A stretch of DNA of 64,000 nt, from the NCBI GenBank assembly GCA_011009095.1, contig VTPC01001660.1:35979-99978 (forward strand), given 5' to 3'. Positions 11,996 through 23,178 of the stretch are shown one piece after another; the first letter of the stretch is position 1, and the number at the start of each line of letters is the position of its first letter. A program made the position numbers and the translations under genes. Source of the stretch: Ignelater luminosus. Its lineage: Eukaryota > Arthropoda > Insecta > Coleoptera > Elateridae. Below the pieces are notes generated by a model, which did no database searches, had not been told where the DNA came from, and saw only the letters and a list, made by a program, of their open reading frames with translations.

Positions 11996-12373
11996 ACAGT
12001 CGCGATAATATTAACGAAATTTGCAAAATCTATCCTTACTTACCTTAAGGACACTTGATCTTACTTCGTATCAAGTTTCGCTGATAATACTTTCTTCTAT
12101 AAATTAATAATGAAGCAGTTGTCGCGTCTGGCTCCTATTTTGAAAACATTTTTTTCGCAAGTATTAAAACGAATTGTCTAGACAAATTGGGCACTGGCAT
12201 CTTAAAAGTCCCTCATCAAAAATATTAAATTACACCCTGTTTTTACTAATGGATTTGCCTATAATACTATAACATTGTCATATTTTTAAGATAATAATTA
12301 ACAGAGTAATCAATAAATAAAGTTGAAATTTCATGTATCTTTTTAAATTGAAAACATTTATTTCGTTGACTGC

Positions 12374-15300
12374 AGTTATAAAAAATGGGGATTCCCCGAC
12401 AGAAAATAAACTAGGAACGTTTATCAAGAGACAACCGATTCTGAAAAATTAAATTCTGACAAATCTGTTATTGAAGCGCAGAAAGACCTGAGGCCGCTGA
12501 AGTCTGAAGCCGGCTCTGGCAGTGCCAACAAGTCTGCAGTTAACGGTTTGTTAATTCAAGAAGATTTTCACTTGGCTGAGGGGCAATACAATTTCTGTAA
12601 ATACTGTTGATAGATGCTATTATCTTCGACTTCTCAAATTCGCATCGATAAACTTCTGGTAAATCATGTCTGTGGACTTTGAAAAGTAGATTATCGATTT
12701 TTTTTCGCTCGTTTGTTAATGCAATTGTTTTACTGCAGCCCTGTTAAATATCTGCAAGGCAATATACCAAAAAACTTCTTAAGTAATTAGTAGAGAAGCT
12801 AGAATTCCCATTTAGTTTTTCAGTTTTGGAAATAATGCGAGATTATTTTCCACTCCAAGCCTACTACGAATGAGTTGCTTTATGGACATACTCCAGTATA
12901 AAGCAATCTTAATGACTGGTATATCTCGAAATAAACAATGTAATCAGCTCTACATTATGTTGATACTTGTGATAGTGACCATATTGCGTTCATCTTTTAT
13001 AGCACAGCGCCATACTTCTTACATTTTATCAACTTAAAGAAAACAAAACATAGTATACTGATACATCATAATATTATATTAACATTTAAGATCATTCAAG
13101 GTTCTATCATTGAAATAAATTCGAAGCTAATCACAAAAAGAATTTATTTATTTTGTTTAATTATATTCAATTATTTATTATTAGAAAAACCACATTTGAA
13201 ATAATTTAACATTAAAAATGCACATATTAGACAAAAATATATAGTAACAAATTATAATAACAATGACCTACAAGATTTATGTACTTGATCAGTATTTATA
13301 AAAAATTGTGTTAGAATATTTAATAGCCCTATTTTTGATAATTACGTATCAAATCGTAATCTTTGTCACGATTTATTTATAAACAATCGAGAAAAAAATA
13401 CACCAATTTCAACCTTCCACACATTTCTACTTTTTTTAACTCAAATGATTCAAATTAATCCAAAAAAAGCTCAAACATAACCTGCTATCGCATCAAGTCA
13501 ACTAAAAACTTAATGTGTCAATTTTATTTTTGTACATATTGTATATTATTGAAGGTGTAATAGAAACGAATCAAAATTACTTTCCGCTGAGCCTGGCAAC
13601 AGTGAGTTCGGGGTGCACCGATATCAAGGTCGCATATTTGCAAAGTACGAGTAAAAGGCTGTCTGTGTATGTTAAAAAGCTACAGAGCGGCTACCGTTTC
13701 GCTGCGTTCTTTCATAAAAATGCAGACAAAACAAACACACGGTCGATGTAGTAATACTACTGAAATTTAGGACGGAACCAGTAGTAGTAGTAGTAATCGC
13801 TAAAGATACTACGCATCAAGTTATTGTTTATTAAATCTTTAATGTATTTTGCTTTACACTCGATTATATAACTTGACTTTAGGGTTGTAGACCTGAGAAG
13901 CAAAATTAACCTGTACGTTTCAACTTTATCGCAGTTATCCTTCGAAAAAAAAAGATAAAAGTTGGTTGGTTTGCGTTTGCGGGTTGGATTTATCGTGACA
14001 ATTTATAAATAATCTTGTAATCGTAGAGAAAAATGCAAGATAAGAAACCACGTTTTTAATGAATGGCCGATTCGATCGTGTTAGCTCAATATTTTAGAAA
14101 ATCTGTTATTTCAGGGGCACATTCTACGCCAGCCCTAAAGCTTTATAATAATAAGATTTCAATTAAAACGAGTTAGAACTGTTTAATTTGGGTATTTTCC
14201 CTCGTAATAATCTCTATTTACTTATCTTATCGGTTATGTTATCATTTTCCTCCTAAAACACTTTAATATTACATGAAAAATAAATCAGTATGTCCTTAAT
14301 TAATTAAAAATACACAGAAGAAATTTTGTATTATAGGTATATAAAAGCAAAGAAATAACGAAAAATCATTCATTTAAAATTGTAATCGCGTAAATATACT
14401 GACACTTTAAAGAAAAGAAGATAATTATTTCCTTATTAGCGATTAAAAGTAACTCAATTAAATTAGACCTGTTATAAAAAATAATTAAAGAATAAATTAA
14501 TTAATTTTACGGCCTGTTACCCTAACAATATCAACGGCAAATATTAATAAAATCCGTCCTATAAACGCGTTCTTTAATCTTGATGTAAAATCGTTTTCTC
14601 ATTTTACAACGTGTAAACACACGATTATACCTAACTTTTTCTATCCAATTTTGTCTTAAAGTACAAAAATATATTTAAAAAGCGAATAAACTAATGCATA
14701 TTTTTGAGCTTAGCGACAATATGATACATCACACTAAAAATAAAATGAATATAAGCGTAGGTAGGCCAAAATGTTAAGACGCCATTTCTATCCCCTCATG
14801 AAAACGGGATATTGCAAAACAACAACGAAAGGTTAATACATATAAAAGCATTATTTCTTTATTGAAAATATCTAAAAGCCACCTACCTATATTTGGAAAG
14901 TCTTTTAAATCGAAAATTCGCACAAATATCACTCGAAATCACACAATTCGAATTGAAATTCACATCAAATATCTATTGTATGTACGTAACAACACGCCAT
15001 TTTAAGACGATCGGCTTTCGGTCGCACTCGCCACTCTACTTCTGTGCTCTCTTGCCTCTCTCCTCTATTAAAAGAGTACATACTTCCACCACAAAAATGC
15101 TTGTGACGGAATATTTTCGTAGCTGACCTACAAATAGTTCATTCATGTCAAAACATAGAACTATAAAAAAATTTCTGCATCTCTCGTTCACATCATAATC
15201 ATTACAAAGTAAAACGAAAAAATTAGAGATTATCGCATTGTAAATTTTTATTTAAAAGTAAAAAAGCCGCCGCGTTGGCGTTTTTCAAATTTTTTAATTT

Positions 15301-15473
15301 TATACAGCATGCCATCTGTTGTTCAACATACTCACTTAAATTCATTGTTGTCGTATGTTCTTAGTTATCCCCAATGCAGCTACTCTTTCAATCTGTAATT
15401 AAAAGTCAGACTGTCAAAAATAAAGTTTCAATCGTATCCCAAATGTCTCACATTAAGTTTTGTGTCTATCAAG
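12374..15473. other. 3.1 kb with no recognised gene
   Basis: Mostly AT-rich. The stretch 12380-12600 has a codon-like, less AT-rich texture (readable piece SVIEAQKDLRPLKSEAGS) and could be a decayed exon or transposon piece, but I cannot assign it. A (GTA)n microsatellite lies at 13781-13795. Short frames at 13515-13751 and 14893-15126 are unsupported. Confidence 0.45.
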
Positions 15474-15475
15474 TA

Positions 15476-16725
15476 AAGGGTTTTCCAATAAGAGGTGTTA
15501 TTTTGATATTCAAAGAAAAGTGCCATTTTTTAATATAAATGATCGGATGTTTATTTCATTATAAAGAGGAAGGTATGCCGTTAATAGTGGAAAATAACAT
15601 CAGGCAAATGACCACCACGACCACGCTTACAGGACAATATCCTTTTCATGAAATTTTCCATAACCAAATCGCAAAGTGGCTGCCCTATGTCCTCGATAGC
15701 CTCACGAATTCCATCTTTGAGGTCTTGAATCGACGCTGGGCTGTTGGCGTAGACCTTCTCTTTCACGTGGCCCCAAAGAAAGAAGTCGCAAGGTGTTAAA
15801 TCACAAGATCTCGGTGGCCAATTGTGATCACCTCTTCGAGAGATAACACGGTCCGGAAACTTTTTCCGTAAAAGATCAATGGTTTCGTTGCTTGTGTGGC
15901 ACGTAGCGCCGTCTTGTTGAAAGTAAACGTTGTCCAGATCAATACCATCCAATTCCGGCCATAAAAAATCGTTAATCATCTCTCGGTAGCGCAATCCAGT
16001 CACCGTAACTGTTGCTCCAGCCTCATTTTCGAAAAAGTAAGGTCCAATGACTCCGCCGGACCATAAACCGCACCAAACAGTCACACGTTGAGGATAGAGA
16101 GACTTTTCAACAATAACTCTTGGATTTTCTGAGCCCCAGATCCGACAATTTTGCTTGTTGACGAAGCCACCGAGGTGGAAATGGGCCTCATCACTCAAGA
16201 TGATTTTTCGATGGAATTCTGGATCATTTTCATGCATTTCAACGACCCAATCAGCAAAGACACGACGTTGTTGATGATCGGCCGGCTTGAGTTCTTGTGT
16301 TAACTGGACTTTATAAGCCTTAAGACCCAAATCTTTATGCAAAATACGGTGTAATGACGTTTAACACTTTCGGCTACAACAGCAATATTCTCGGCTGTTC
16401 TTGAGCGACGTGCACGGGTTTTATTCTTCACATCACTAACTTGTCCCAAGAGCTCGAATTTTTTCACCAATTTCTGTATTGCGGTCCGACAAGGTGCTTC
16501 ACGGTGACCCAAAAATGTTCGAGTTTTACGAACCGCCTCTGCCAAATTTTCACCATTTTTATAGTGAATTTTAATAATTTCAATGCGTTGTTGAAGCGTG
16601 TATCGTTCCATATTTATTAATGGCGTAGTTTCTACTTGTCAAATGTCAAAAAATGATAGCTTCAAAAGTGACATCTACCGAAATAGCGGGCTATTCAAAA
16701 TAACACCTCTTATTGGAAAACCCTT
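15476..16725 (-). mobile_element. mariner-like element, copy A (1,250 bp, internally deleted)
   Basis: Terminal inverted repeats AAGGGTTTTCCAATAAGAGG continuing tgttattttga lie at both ends, with TA on each side (15474-15475 and 16726-16727). Length is 1,250 bp, identical to copy B at 34199-35448; by eye I find a single coding difference (Ala/Thr in the helix-turn-helix region). Copy C at 59865-61162 is 1,298 bp: A and B lack 55 bp that C keeps, and C lacks 7 bp that A and B keep (55 - 7 = 48, matching the size difference). Confidence 0.95.
15581..16611 (-). pseudogene. mariner-like transposase (DUF4817 + DDE), frameshifted by a 55-bp deletion
   Basis: ATG at 16611 opens an N-terminal helix-turn-helix of DUF4817 type (MERYTLQQRIEIIKIHYKNG). 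After AESVK a 55-bp deletion, compared with copy C, shifts the frame and the protein ends at codon 103. The catalytic part stays open in another frame (16342-15581): LSDEAHFHLGG with Asp 1, VYFQQDGATCH with Asp 2, and RSCDLTPCDFFLWG with the third acid, an Asp about 36 residues after the second. It ends GGHLPDVIFHY. The product cannot be a working transposase, but the ends are intact, so the element could be moved by a related enzyme. Confidence 0.9.
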
Positions 16726-16884
16726 TATATCGTCGCCAAGAACACGAAGTGTGGGTCCTCAGATTTACTGATTTTACAGAAAGCAGTTACAAGATCTTTG
16801 AATGGTCTCTACATCATAATTCTTACCAATAAGTCGTTTTCTATGCGGTTTTGATAATAGTCCAGATAACGAAGGGGTTATAGA

Positions 16885-17690
16885 AGATATGGAATGGGGG
16901 AGAATTTTTCTTCTGAGGAATGTGTTGGGGGTAGTTAGGAGGCAGATACTAAAAGATGCTAAAAGTCTCCGCTCCTAGCCCTGTCGCTTCACGGGGAAGG
17001 GGGGTGGTGGAAAGGTCCCTGTTTTCAGTTTTTTGCTTATAACTCGGAAATGGTGCGTCGTACGGTAAAAAGTATTCTCTACAAAATTAAAGGTAACTAA
17101 ATTTCCTACAAGAATGTCTATATTTATTCTCTTCCTACCTGTTATAGGTTTTGAGATATTCGCCAGCGAAAATCCATAAATTTCGAAAAACTTTTTGCTT
17201 CACATTTTTTGTCAAACTTGTCCTTCTAACTCCTCTGCCTTATGTTTTACAGAAAAGTCGTCGGATAGGAAATTGTAGAGCATTCAGTCTCCTTTAAAAA
17301 TATGTAACAGTCACTAATTTATCTTCTACAGGTCAGAAATTACAGCAATTTGAAGTTTTCGGATAACTTTCGTAATTTCTCAAGAAAAGTCAATTAATGC
17401 CCAAAAGGGGGTTTTAGAGGAATCCTTCTCTTGAGGTATGTGTTGGGGGATAGCTAGGAGGCAAAGATACTAAAAGTCCCCGCCCCTATCCCTGTCGCTT
17501 CAGGGGGGGGGGGTGATGGATAGGTCCCTTTCATATGTTTTTCGCTTATAACTCGGAAATGGTGCGCCGTACGGTGAAAAGTATTCCTTACAAAATAAAA
17601 GATAATTAAGTTTCATACAAGAATGTTTATATCCATCTTCTTCCTATGTGTTATAATTTCCGAGATATTCGTCAGTACAAATTGATAATC
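16885..17690. repeat. two-unit tandem repeat, period ~510-518 bp
   Basis: Two diverged units begin about 16890 and 17410. Shared words in order are tgtgttggggg (16921 and 17439), a purine/G-rich run after cctgtcgcttca (ten or more G in unit 2), and cttataactcggaaatggtg (17036 and 17544). Then come a gtacggt/aaaagtatt block and finally gagatattcgyc. The conserved cttataactcggaaatg core recalls dispersed insect satellite DNA, but I cannot name a family. Confidence 0.75.
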
Positions 17691-18274
17691 CGCTTTTGAG
17701 CATTCATTGACTGAACTATAAAGAATGCAAAAAAATTAGTTACACAATCAATGTTGTCAACTTGGCTTATTTACGGCTAAATCTAGCATATTTCATTTAT
17801 GTTTTGCTTGGAAATTTTAAGAAATGCTTATAACTTGAAATCTAACTTATTTATTTAGATAAATCGGCAATAAGTAAGCTGTTTTATGCTCATAATTTCC
17901 TTAAATTTAAGATAGAAAAATACTTTTATCTAAAGAAAATTCATTACAAGTTAGAGTATATCACGAAATTGTATACAATTACGAGTAAGTATGCTGGTCG
18001 TAGCTTTACATCGTTAGATAACCAGAAAACAAAGCTTGGTCGGGCAAATAAAATTTCTAATATGGCAAGAATATTTTTCCTATTATTTTACTATTCCTTT
18101 GCCATTATTACAGAGCGGGCAAAATATATTTTAGAGTGGACATTTCCCTCCCTGGTCTTCCTCTAGCTAAGGCCCTGCAAATAGCGATCGCGATATTTAT
18201 TCCATACAGTCTCTATACAGAGGGATTATTTTATCCGTTTACAGCACCCATTACATTTGTACTTTTTTAGCGTA
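17691..18274. other. no feature recognised
   Basis: AT-rich; the 65-codon frame at 17969-18166 is unsupported. Confidence 0.4.
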
Positions 18275-18461
18275 CTATTGGCTTCAAAATGAACTAGGAC
18301 ACTGGCTAACTACTATGATTAGAAAATGTAAGTATTTTTCCTAGTGTAAATGCGACTTTAGCTGTCAAATAATCCATGGGTAAAGGTATTTTAGCCGAGA
18401 TTAAATGTAGATATTACAATGCGCAAAATTAAAGTGTCCTAGTTCATTTTGAAACCAATAG
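18275..18461. mobile_element. 187-bp MITE with 29-bp terminal inverted repeats
   Basis: Ends are CTATTGGCTTCAAAATGAAC continuing taggacact (28 of 29 bases paired), each bordered by TA. There is no coding capacity. The TA target implies a Tc1/mariner-superfamily transposase in trans. Confidence 0.85.
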
Positions 18462-19129
18462 TACATCATAGATATTGACATTTTGCCAAAAAATTAAATA
18501 AATTTGGATCAAAGTGATTGAAGTTGCAATTTTTGTTTGAAAATACGCACAAGACCTTCCTATGTCGACTAGGAGTCTGCATTGGACTGATTTAAAGCCA
18601 GAGGGGGGCCATGTAGAGGGTTCTTGATTAATTGTTATACCACTGTTAATATCTAGCTTATCTTTTACAGAAAATCTTATTTTTTACATCTATACAATCG
18701 TATGCCAGACCGAAGATTGAACCGAAATGTCGTATGTCTTATATCTGTTTGTGAGAGTTGTGTGCCACAGCATTTGAGATACGCCGCTGTCCAAGTTTTC
18801 CAATGGCTCATTGCTTAGCCAGTTTGAGATCCGACACATTTCATATGAGAGACAAGATTTTACTTAATATAACGTCACTTTGGGGACGTAGCCCAGGAAT
18901 CGAATTTTTTGAGATGCGACACTTTGTTTATCTCAGTTACAAAGTGCACACTGTACAACGGGAAGTAGGAAACATCCATTTGATATTTTGACAAATAACG
19001 ACGATGTAGCCGAAAGTTAACACACCTGCATGCAGCTTTGAGAAGCGATAACTTCGTAACTAAGACGAATCGACTATAGGGTTCATTTGAAAAATACTTT
19101 CTGCTCATTGCATTGGGCTCTTTAGCTTT
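18462..19129. other. no gene recognised
   Basis: Overlapping short frames on both strands (18758-18991, 18875-19108) are mirror images of each other and carry no domain I recognise. Confidence 0.4.
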
Positions 19130-20220
19130 TTCCGTTGACGTCCATCTACGAACAGCTTCCCATGCCTGTTACTGAGATAATCAGTTCAGATCTGACATTG
19201 CTGTTCTTTGTTTCATGTATCAGAGCTTCTTTAAGAAAACACTCAGGTATTCCTAGAGCCGACTCTGGTTCAGAGAATGAGTTTTCCGATTCTAGTTTAG
19301 CTAAACTATCGACGTCTTCGTTGCCTACATGTCCACTATGACCTGGCACTCAAATTAGTTTAATTGTATTTCGGTCTGCCAGCGCGTGAAGGCATTTCGT
19401 TACAAGTTTTGACGTCACTCTTACCCCCTCAAAAGCCTTGAGTGCCGCTTGACGTTGTGTGTTATATGTAAATCTGTTTGTTTGTAAGCTTTCTTCTCAG
19501 GTTTTCGTCTAGGTGCCTTAGTATTGCATATACTTCTGCCTGAAAGATTATGTGATATTTACCTAGGGAGAACCCGAACTCCACCTTCGGTTTTATCCAT
19601 ATATTCCGTGTCTTGCCAAGAACTTTGATCTGTTTGTAAACCAGATAAGCTCATCAGATGGTATTTGTTCAGTATTGTTCCTGATTTTTATCCAGGTGTG
19701 TTGCTGAGGTACTATAGTCCGATTCCATACCTTTTTCCAGATTAAGCAGTCTGTAGTTCTCAGGTTTCCTGCGTTCTAGAGTGTATGCAAGTCATTCTCA
19801 TGGTTCCTGTTATTCCCTAACAAACCAATCTTGAAATCTTGGATAGTTAGATTTTATTGTTTGGTCGTAGCGTTTTGCCCCGCCACACCAGAGCGCTGAT
19901 CTAATTACTCTAAGTATACAACCAATGTATCATACTAGGTCTGAGTTCCCAGGTTTTTCAATACATTCGTCTAGTCTGGTGATGTGTTGGTTTCATATAT
20001 TTTTGGAACCCAATATCACTCTAAGGCGTTTAACCTCCCCCGTTCATATAAAGTTAGATGGTCAAGTCCCTCTAACTATCTTCTATTGGTAAAGGGCACT
20101 ATTGCTGTTTTCTGGAGATAAAACAAAGGTCTATTAGTGCCAACACTTTAATTCCCTTATTTACTAGTATACATATTCTGGGAGTTCCGTGCGTGTCACT
20201 ACAAACTAGTTCATTACCTA
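19130..20220 (-). pseudogene. non-LTR retrotransposon pol relic (end of RT plus RNase H)
   Basis: Read on the minus strand through many frame changes, the order is that of a jockey/R1-like ORF2. A post-RT region has ALWCGGAKRYDQT (about 19895-19850) and a GITGTMRTTP-like decayed block. An RNase H domain follows with FQAEVYAIL (about 19555-19530), a QAALKA-type block (about 19440) and VPGHSGHVGNEDVDSLAKL (about 19345-19290). Stops are frequent, so it is an old relic. No zinc-finger tail or poly(A) end was found. Confidence 0.65.
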
Positions 20221-20337
20221 CCTTACCGAGATCTTGACTTTGAAAATCCAAAGTTCTTAGATGGGGAAAATGTCATAGCATTGCTTCATCACTTTTCAAA
20301 GCACCGAGGTCGCTATTCTGCTACGAGTTGTGGGCAT

Positions 20338-20421
20338 CTCCCGGCAGATTTCTCCCGGCGGCCTTTCCCCGGCATGGACTTTTCCCGGTACGAAATCTTC
20401 CCGGTACGGATCTCTCCCGGC
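20338..20421. repeat. short CCCGG-word minisatellite
   Basis: Five to seven irregular copies of a ~16-18 bp word built on ttcccggtacgratct/tctcccggcat, GC-rich in an AT-rich setting. It lies directly before the telomere-like array. Confidence 0.65.
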
Positions 20422-20504
20422 ATACACGTAAAATTGGGGTTTCATCCATGCTTAGTCCACAATATCATACAGCAACGTAATATTGAGCTAGTTATAACCT
20501 CTAA

Positions 20505-20772
20505 CCCAACTTTTAACCTAACCATTGACCTCACTTCTATCCTAACCTCTAACCTAACCTCTCACCTAACCTCTAACTTAACCTCTAACTTAACATCTAA
20601 CCTAACATCTAACCTAACCTCTAACCTAACCTCTAATCTAACCTCTAACGTAACCTCTAACCTAACCTCTCACCTAACCTCTAACCTAACATCTAACCTA
20701 ACCTCTAACCAAACCTCTAATCTAACCTCTAACCTAACCTCTAACCTAACCTCTCACCTAACCTCTAACCTA
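20505..20772 (-). repeat. degenerate telomere-like array, unit TTAGAGGTTAGG
   Basis: About 20 copies of the 12-mer CTAACCTAACCT on this strand. On the complementary strand the unit is TTAGAGG followed by TTAGG: one canonical insect telomere word (TTAGG) alternating with a 7-base variant. Because 12 is divisible by three, the array stays open as a (Ser-Asn-Leu-Thr)n frame (20281-20799), which is a by-product and not a gene. The position is interstitial, so it may be an ancient telomere fusion, a telomere-repair scar or a minisatellite seeded by a telomere word. Confidence 0.85.
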
Positions 20773-20799
20773 ATACAGCAATACGCCAACCGTTGCTAA

Positions 20800-21340
20800 C
20801 AAAGAGTACTAGATTTTATAGTTTTGTACCTTAGATCATATATACTTACGTAGATAAAGACTTCAGCCACAAGGTTGTGCCAAGATTTGCATTAATTTGT
20901 CATTGTGAGACATGCGCAGTGTGTTTTCCGTGATTTTGCATTGTCCAAAAAGCAGTGTCGTCCGTAAACTTGAAAAGTTTAAACTTTACTAGTAAAATTT
21001 GTAGAACTAGAAAATGCAGCCTAAAATGACCTGAAGTCTTGTTTAGTTAGTATTCCTTATACTGCACGGCCTACAGTCTTGCAAATCAGAGAAAATCATA
21101 TTTTCAATCAGGTTTTTCATTATAAATATTTTGCTACCTTTAGTTCTGTATTTTATAGGTGCTTTTCACAGAACATTTTTTAAATAATGAATAACTGTTT
21201 TATTTGTATTCTAAATTTATTTTTCTTTGTTCCTGGGTCCATATAATAATTTATAGATACAAGGATAAATAAAAATAACATTAATGCTGCCTTTTGCGGC
21301 ATATTTAGGTTGTCCTTGTAGGAAACTTGCGTAAGCACAC
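20800..21340. other. no feature recognised
   Basis: Ordinary AT-rich sequence between the telomere-like array and the GC-rich block. Confidence 0.4.
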
Positions 21341-21342
21341 CA

Positions 21343-22470
21343 ATGAGTTTTGAGAGAGAGGGAGAGAGAGAGAGAAAATCAACGCAAATGCCACCATTTA
21401 GGTGGCTGCCATTTAGGAAACTTAATTCCTCTATGGCTGGAGAATTTGGAAAAACGGATAGTCGTCAACATCATGTCAGGCACCAAGCAGTCCGCACGCC
21501 CGTCAACGGCGATGATGGTCTGGTGGCGACGGTGGAGCAGGCCGGAAGCAGGGTCCTCCAGAATCCCCGCCGATGTTGATGACCCATGTACAGGTGGAAT
21601 GCCCAAGGACAGCCAGCGAGCCGTCACACAGTGACGACGATTGTGGTAACACGATGCGGTGGTTCTTTTCTGGACGGTGTTGGTGTTGTGTAGTGAGGGG
21701 TGTGAGAGTGTGTATATGTTGGAGTAGTGATGTGTGGGTGTCTAGGTGTGCATAGTGTGCCGTGGACTAATGCAGAAACTGTTCCGGCATTTGCCTTCAC
21801 CAATAGGGAAACCATGGAAAACCCTAGTGAGAACAGTGTGGTGGGTGATTGCGGAATGCGGCGTGGAGGAGTTGGGATGGGTGTGGTGTGTCGGGAATTA
21901 TTGGCGGGAGGTTGTTGGCGGGAAGTTATAGGCGGGAAAGGATTTGGCGGGAAGTGTAGCGGATAGGCGACGAATTTCCGGGCGCAGTGGAATTGGTGCC
22001 TTGAGGAGCCTCGGGCTCAAGGGTTTGGGTGGGAAAAGGAATTGGGTTGGTCGCGGCCCGGTAGCTACCCGGGCCGGTCGGAAGAGGCTGAGATGAGTGG
22101 ATGATGGTGGCCGGGCCTACGCACCCCTACGCAGGCGCCGGTTGGTGGTGGAGCGGCCGTTGATCCATCTACTGCATCTTGGGTTGGGTTGGAAGTGTGG
22201 CGGTCGCGGTCCTCAAGCTCCCCAATTCCTGAAGACCGACGGTCGGGTGGGATGATGCAGCAGTGCGACCTCAAGTCGCCCCGTTGGCGGTGGAAATTGG
22301 GCCAGGCCTGTGCCCCCCAATCCACAGACTCTGGAGGGTGGGATGGCGGTAGCCCCCGACTACCGCGCTGTTGGTTGAGCCCGTACTATTCGTCGCCGAT
22401 GCACTACACTCGCGCTGGAGACCGGGTCGACTGCCTCGCTTCGCACTCGAAGCCGGACTGTGATTTTTGA
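21343..22470 (-). mobile_element. GC-rich block, probably the 3' part of a non-LTR retrotransposon
   Basis: A sharp rise in GC at about 21345 (opening with a GA-rich run, 21352-21376) falls back at about 22470. The ~50-bp segment 21782-21838 (ggcatttgccttcacc...accctagtgagaaca) is the reverse complement of the 3' end following the gag unit at 59741-59800, which ties this block to that retrotransposon type and suggests minus orientation. The word cccgccgatgttgatgacccatgtacagg (about 21563-21592) and the stepwise ggcgggaagtt repeats (about 21902-21960) are also repeat-like. Open frames here on both strands are GC-driven shadows; no RT motif was found. Confidence 0.5.
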
Positions 22471-22824
22471 AGTTACGAAATTTTACTTATTGAATGTTGG
22501 CACAAACCAAATGCATTAGCTAAATGCAGAAGGCGTTATGTACGTAGTATATTATATGATCTAAGTTTTGTGCGCATTTCGAGTTTATAATAATGTTGGT
22601 AGTTCTGAATTACTAACTATGACGTCATTTCATTCTTATAACGTAAAAATTCTATTGAATGTTTTTCTCGCGGTTTTCTGTCTAGGAGTTGAAGCGTTGC
22701 AAGTGGAGCAAATGATCACGTGATACAGAGAGTAAACAGAGTTTCCAGTGTATCATCTGTGGTGGAACTCTGCCGAAATGCAATGCAATCCAGTGACGTC
22801 ATGCGATGCAATGCGATGGAAATT

Positions 22825-23178
22825 TGAATTTTTTCTAAGATTTAAGTTTCAATAACCTCAAACTTATAAACTGACATTTAAACTTGTCAAGTTTAAGGTA
22901 AATCAACAGCGCCTCTAGCGGAGAGAAAATCGTTATTGAGTTCAATTTGCGATCGTTCTTTGTTTGGTGTCGGTACTTTGTATCACAATCAACTGGCTTT
23001 GCTGCAGATAGACACAACACGAAAGTCTTGCACATTGATGTCACACTCAAACTTTAAACAACAATACATAACTAATCCTGATACAAAACAGGACTTAGAC
23101 CATTTGAATTCCATTTCAACGAGCTACAAATGTATGTTAAAAAATAAACTGCGATTTTTGTGTTGTGATCTTCTTTAA
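22825..23178 (+). repeat. dispersed repeat, partial copy of the AAGGGGATC-type element
   Basis: The segment 22840-23000 (aataacctcaaacttataaactgac...aacagcgcctct...gtatcacaatcaactgg) recurs inverted at 40747-40895 and direct at 41187-41336. The segment 23000-23178 (gctgcagatagacacaacac...tttttgtgttgtgatc) recurs at about 28752-28933, where it forms the right end of the 1,263-bp element. The copy joins sequence found separately elsewhere, so it is probably closest to the full family consensus. Confidence 0.75.

Larger units (their letters stand above)
6352..12373 (-). mobile_element. Tc1-family element split by an inserted Ty3/gypsy retrotransposon
   Basis: A 26-bp inverted repeat, CAGTCAACGAAATAAATG continuing ttttcaat, starts at 6352 and is repeated in reverse complement ending at 12373. 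The left copy is preceded by TA; at the right end the dinucleotide reads CA, probably decayed. Removing the retrotransposon at 6441-10736 leaves about 1.7 kb, the normal size of a Tc1 element, with its transposase at 11995-11002 on the minus strand. The retrotransposon therefore landed in the 3' part of an existing Tc1 copy, which dates the two events relative to each other. Confidence 0.8.

Noticed and set aside
15539..15799. 86-codon frame found identically three times (15539-15799, 35125-35385, 59928-60188)
   Set aside because: Antisense shadow of the catalytic end of the mariner-like transposase; its triplication reflects the three element copies.
19135..19341. Plus-strand frame over the RNase H relic
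   Set aside because: Mirror of the minus-strand VPGHSGHVGNE sequence, which carries the recognisable motif.
20281..20799. 172-codon open frame encoding repeated Ser-Asn-Leu-Thr
   Set aside because: It is the 12-bp telomere-like tandem array read in one frame; 12 is a multiple of three, so it stays open without selection.
21624..22470. Several 60-93-codon frames on both strands in the GC-rich block
   Set aside because: Mutually overlapping, no domains, explained by base composition.
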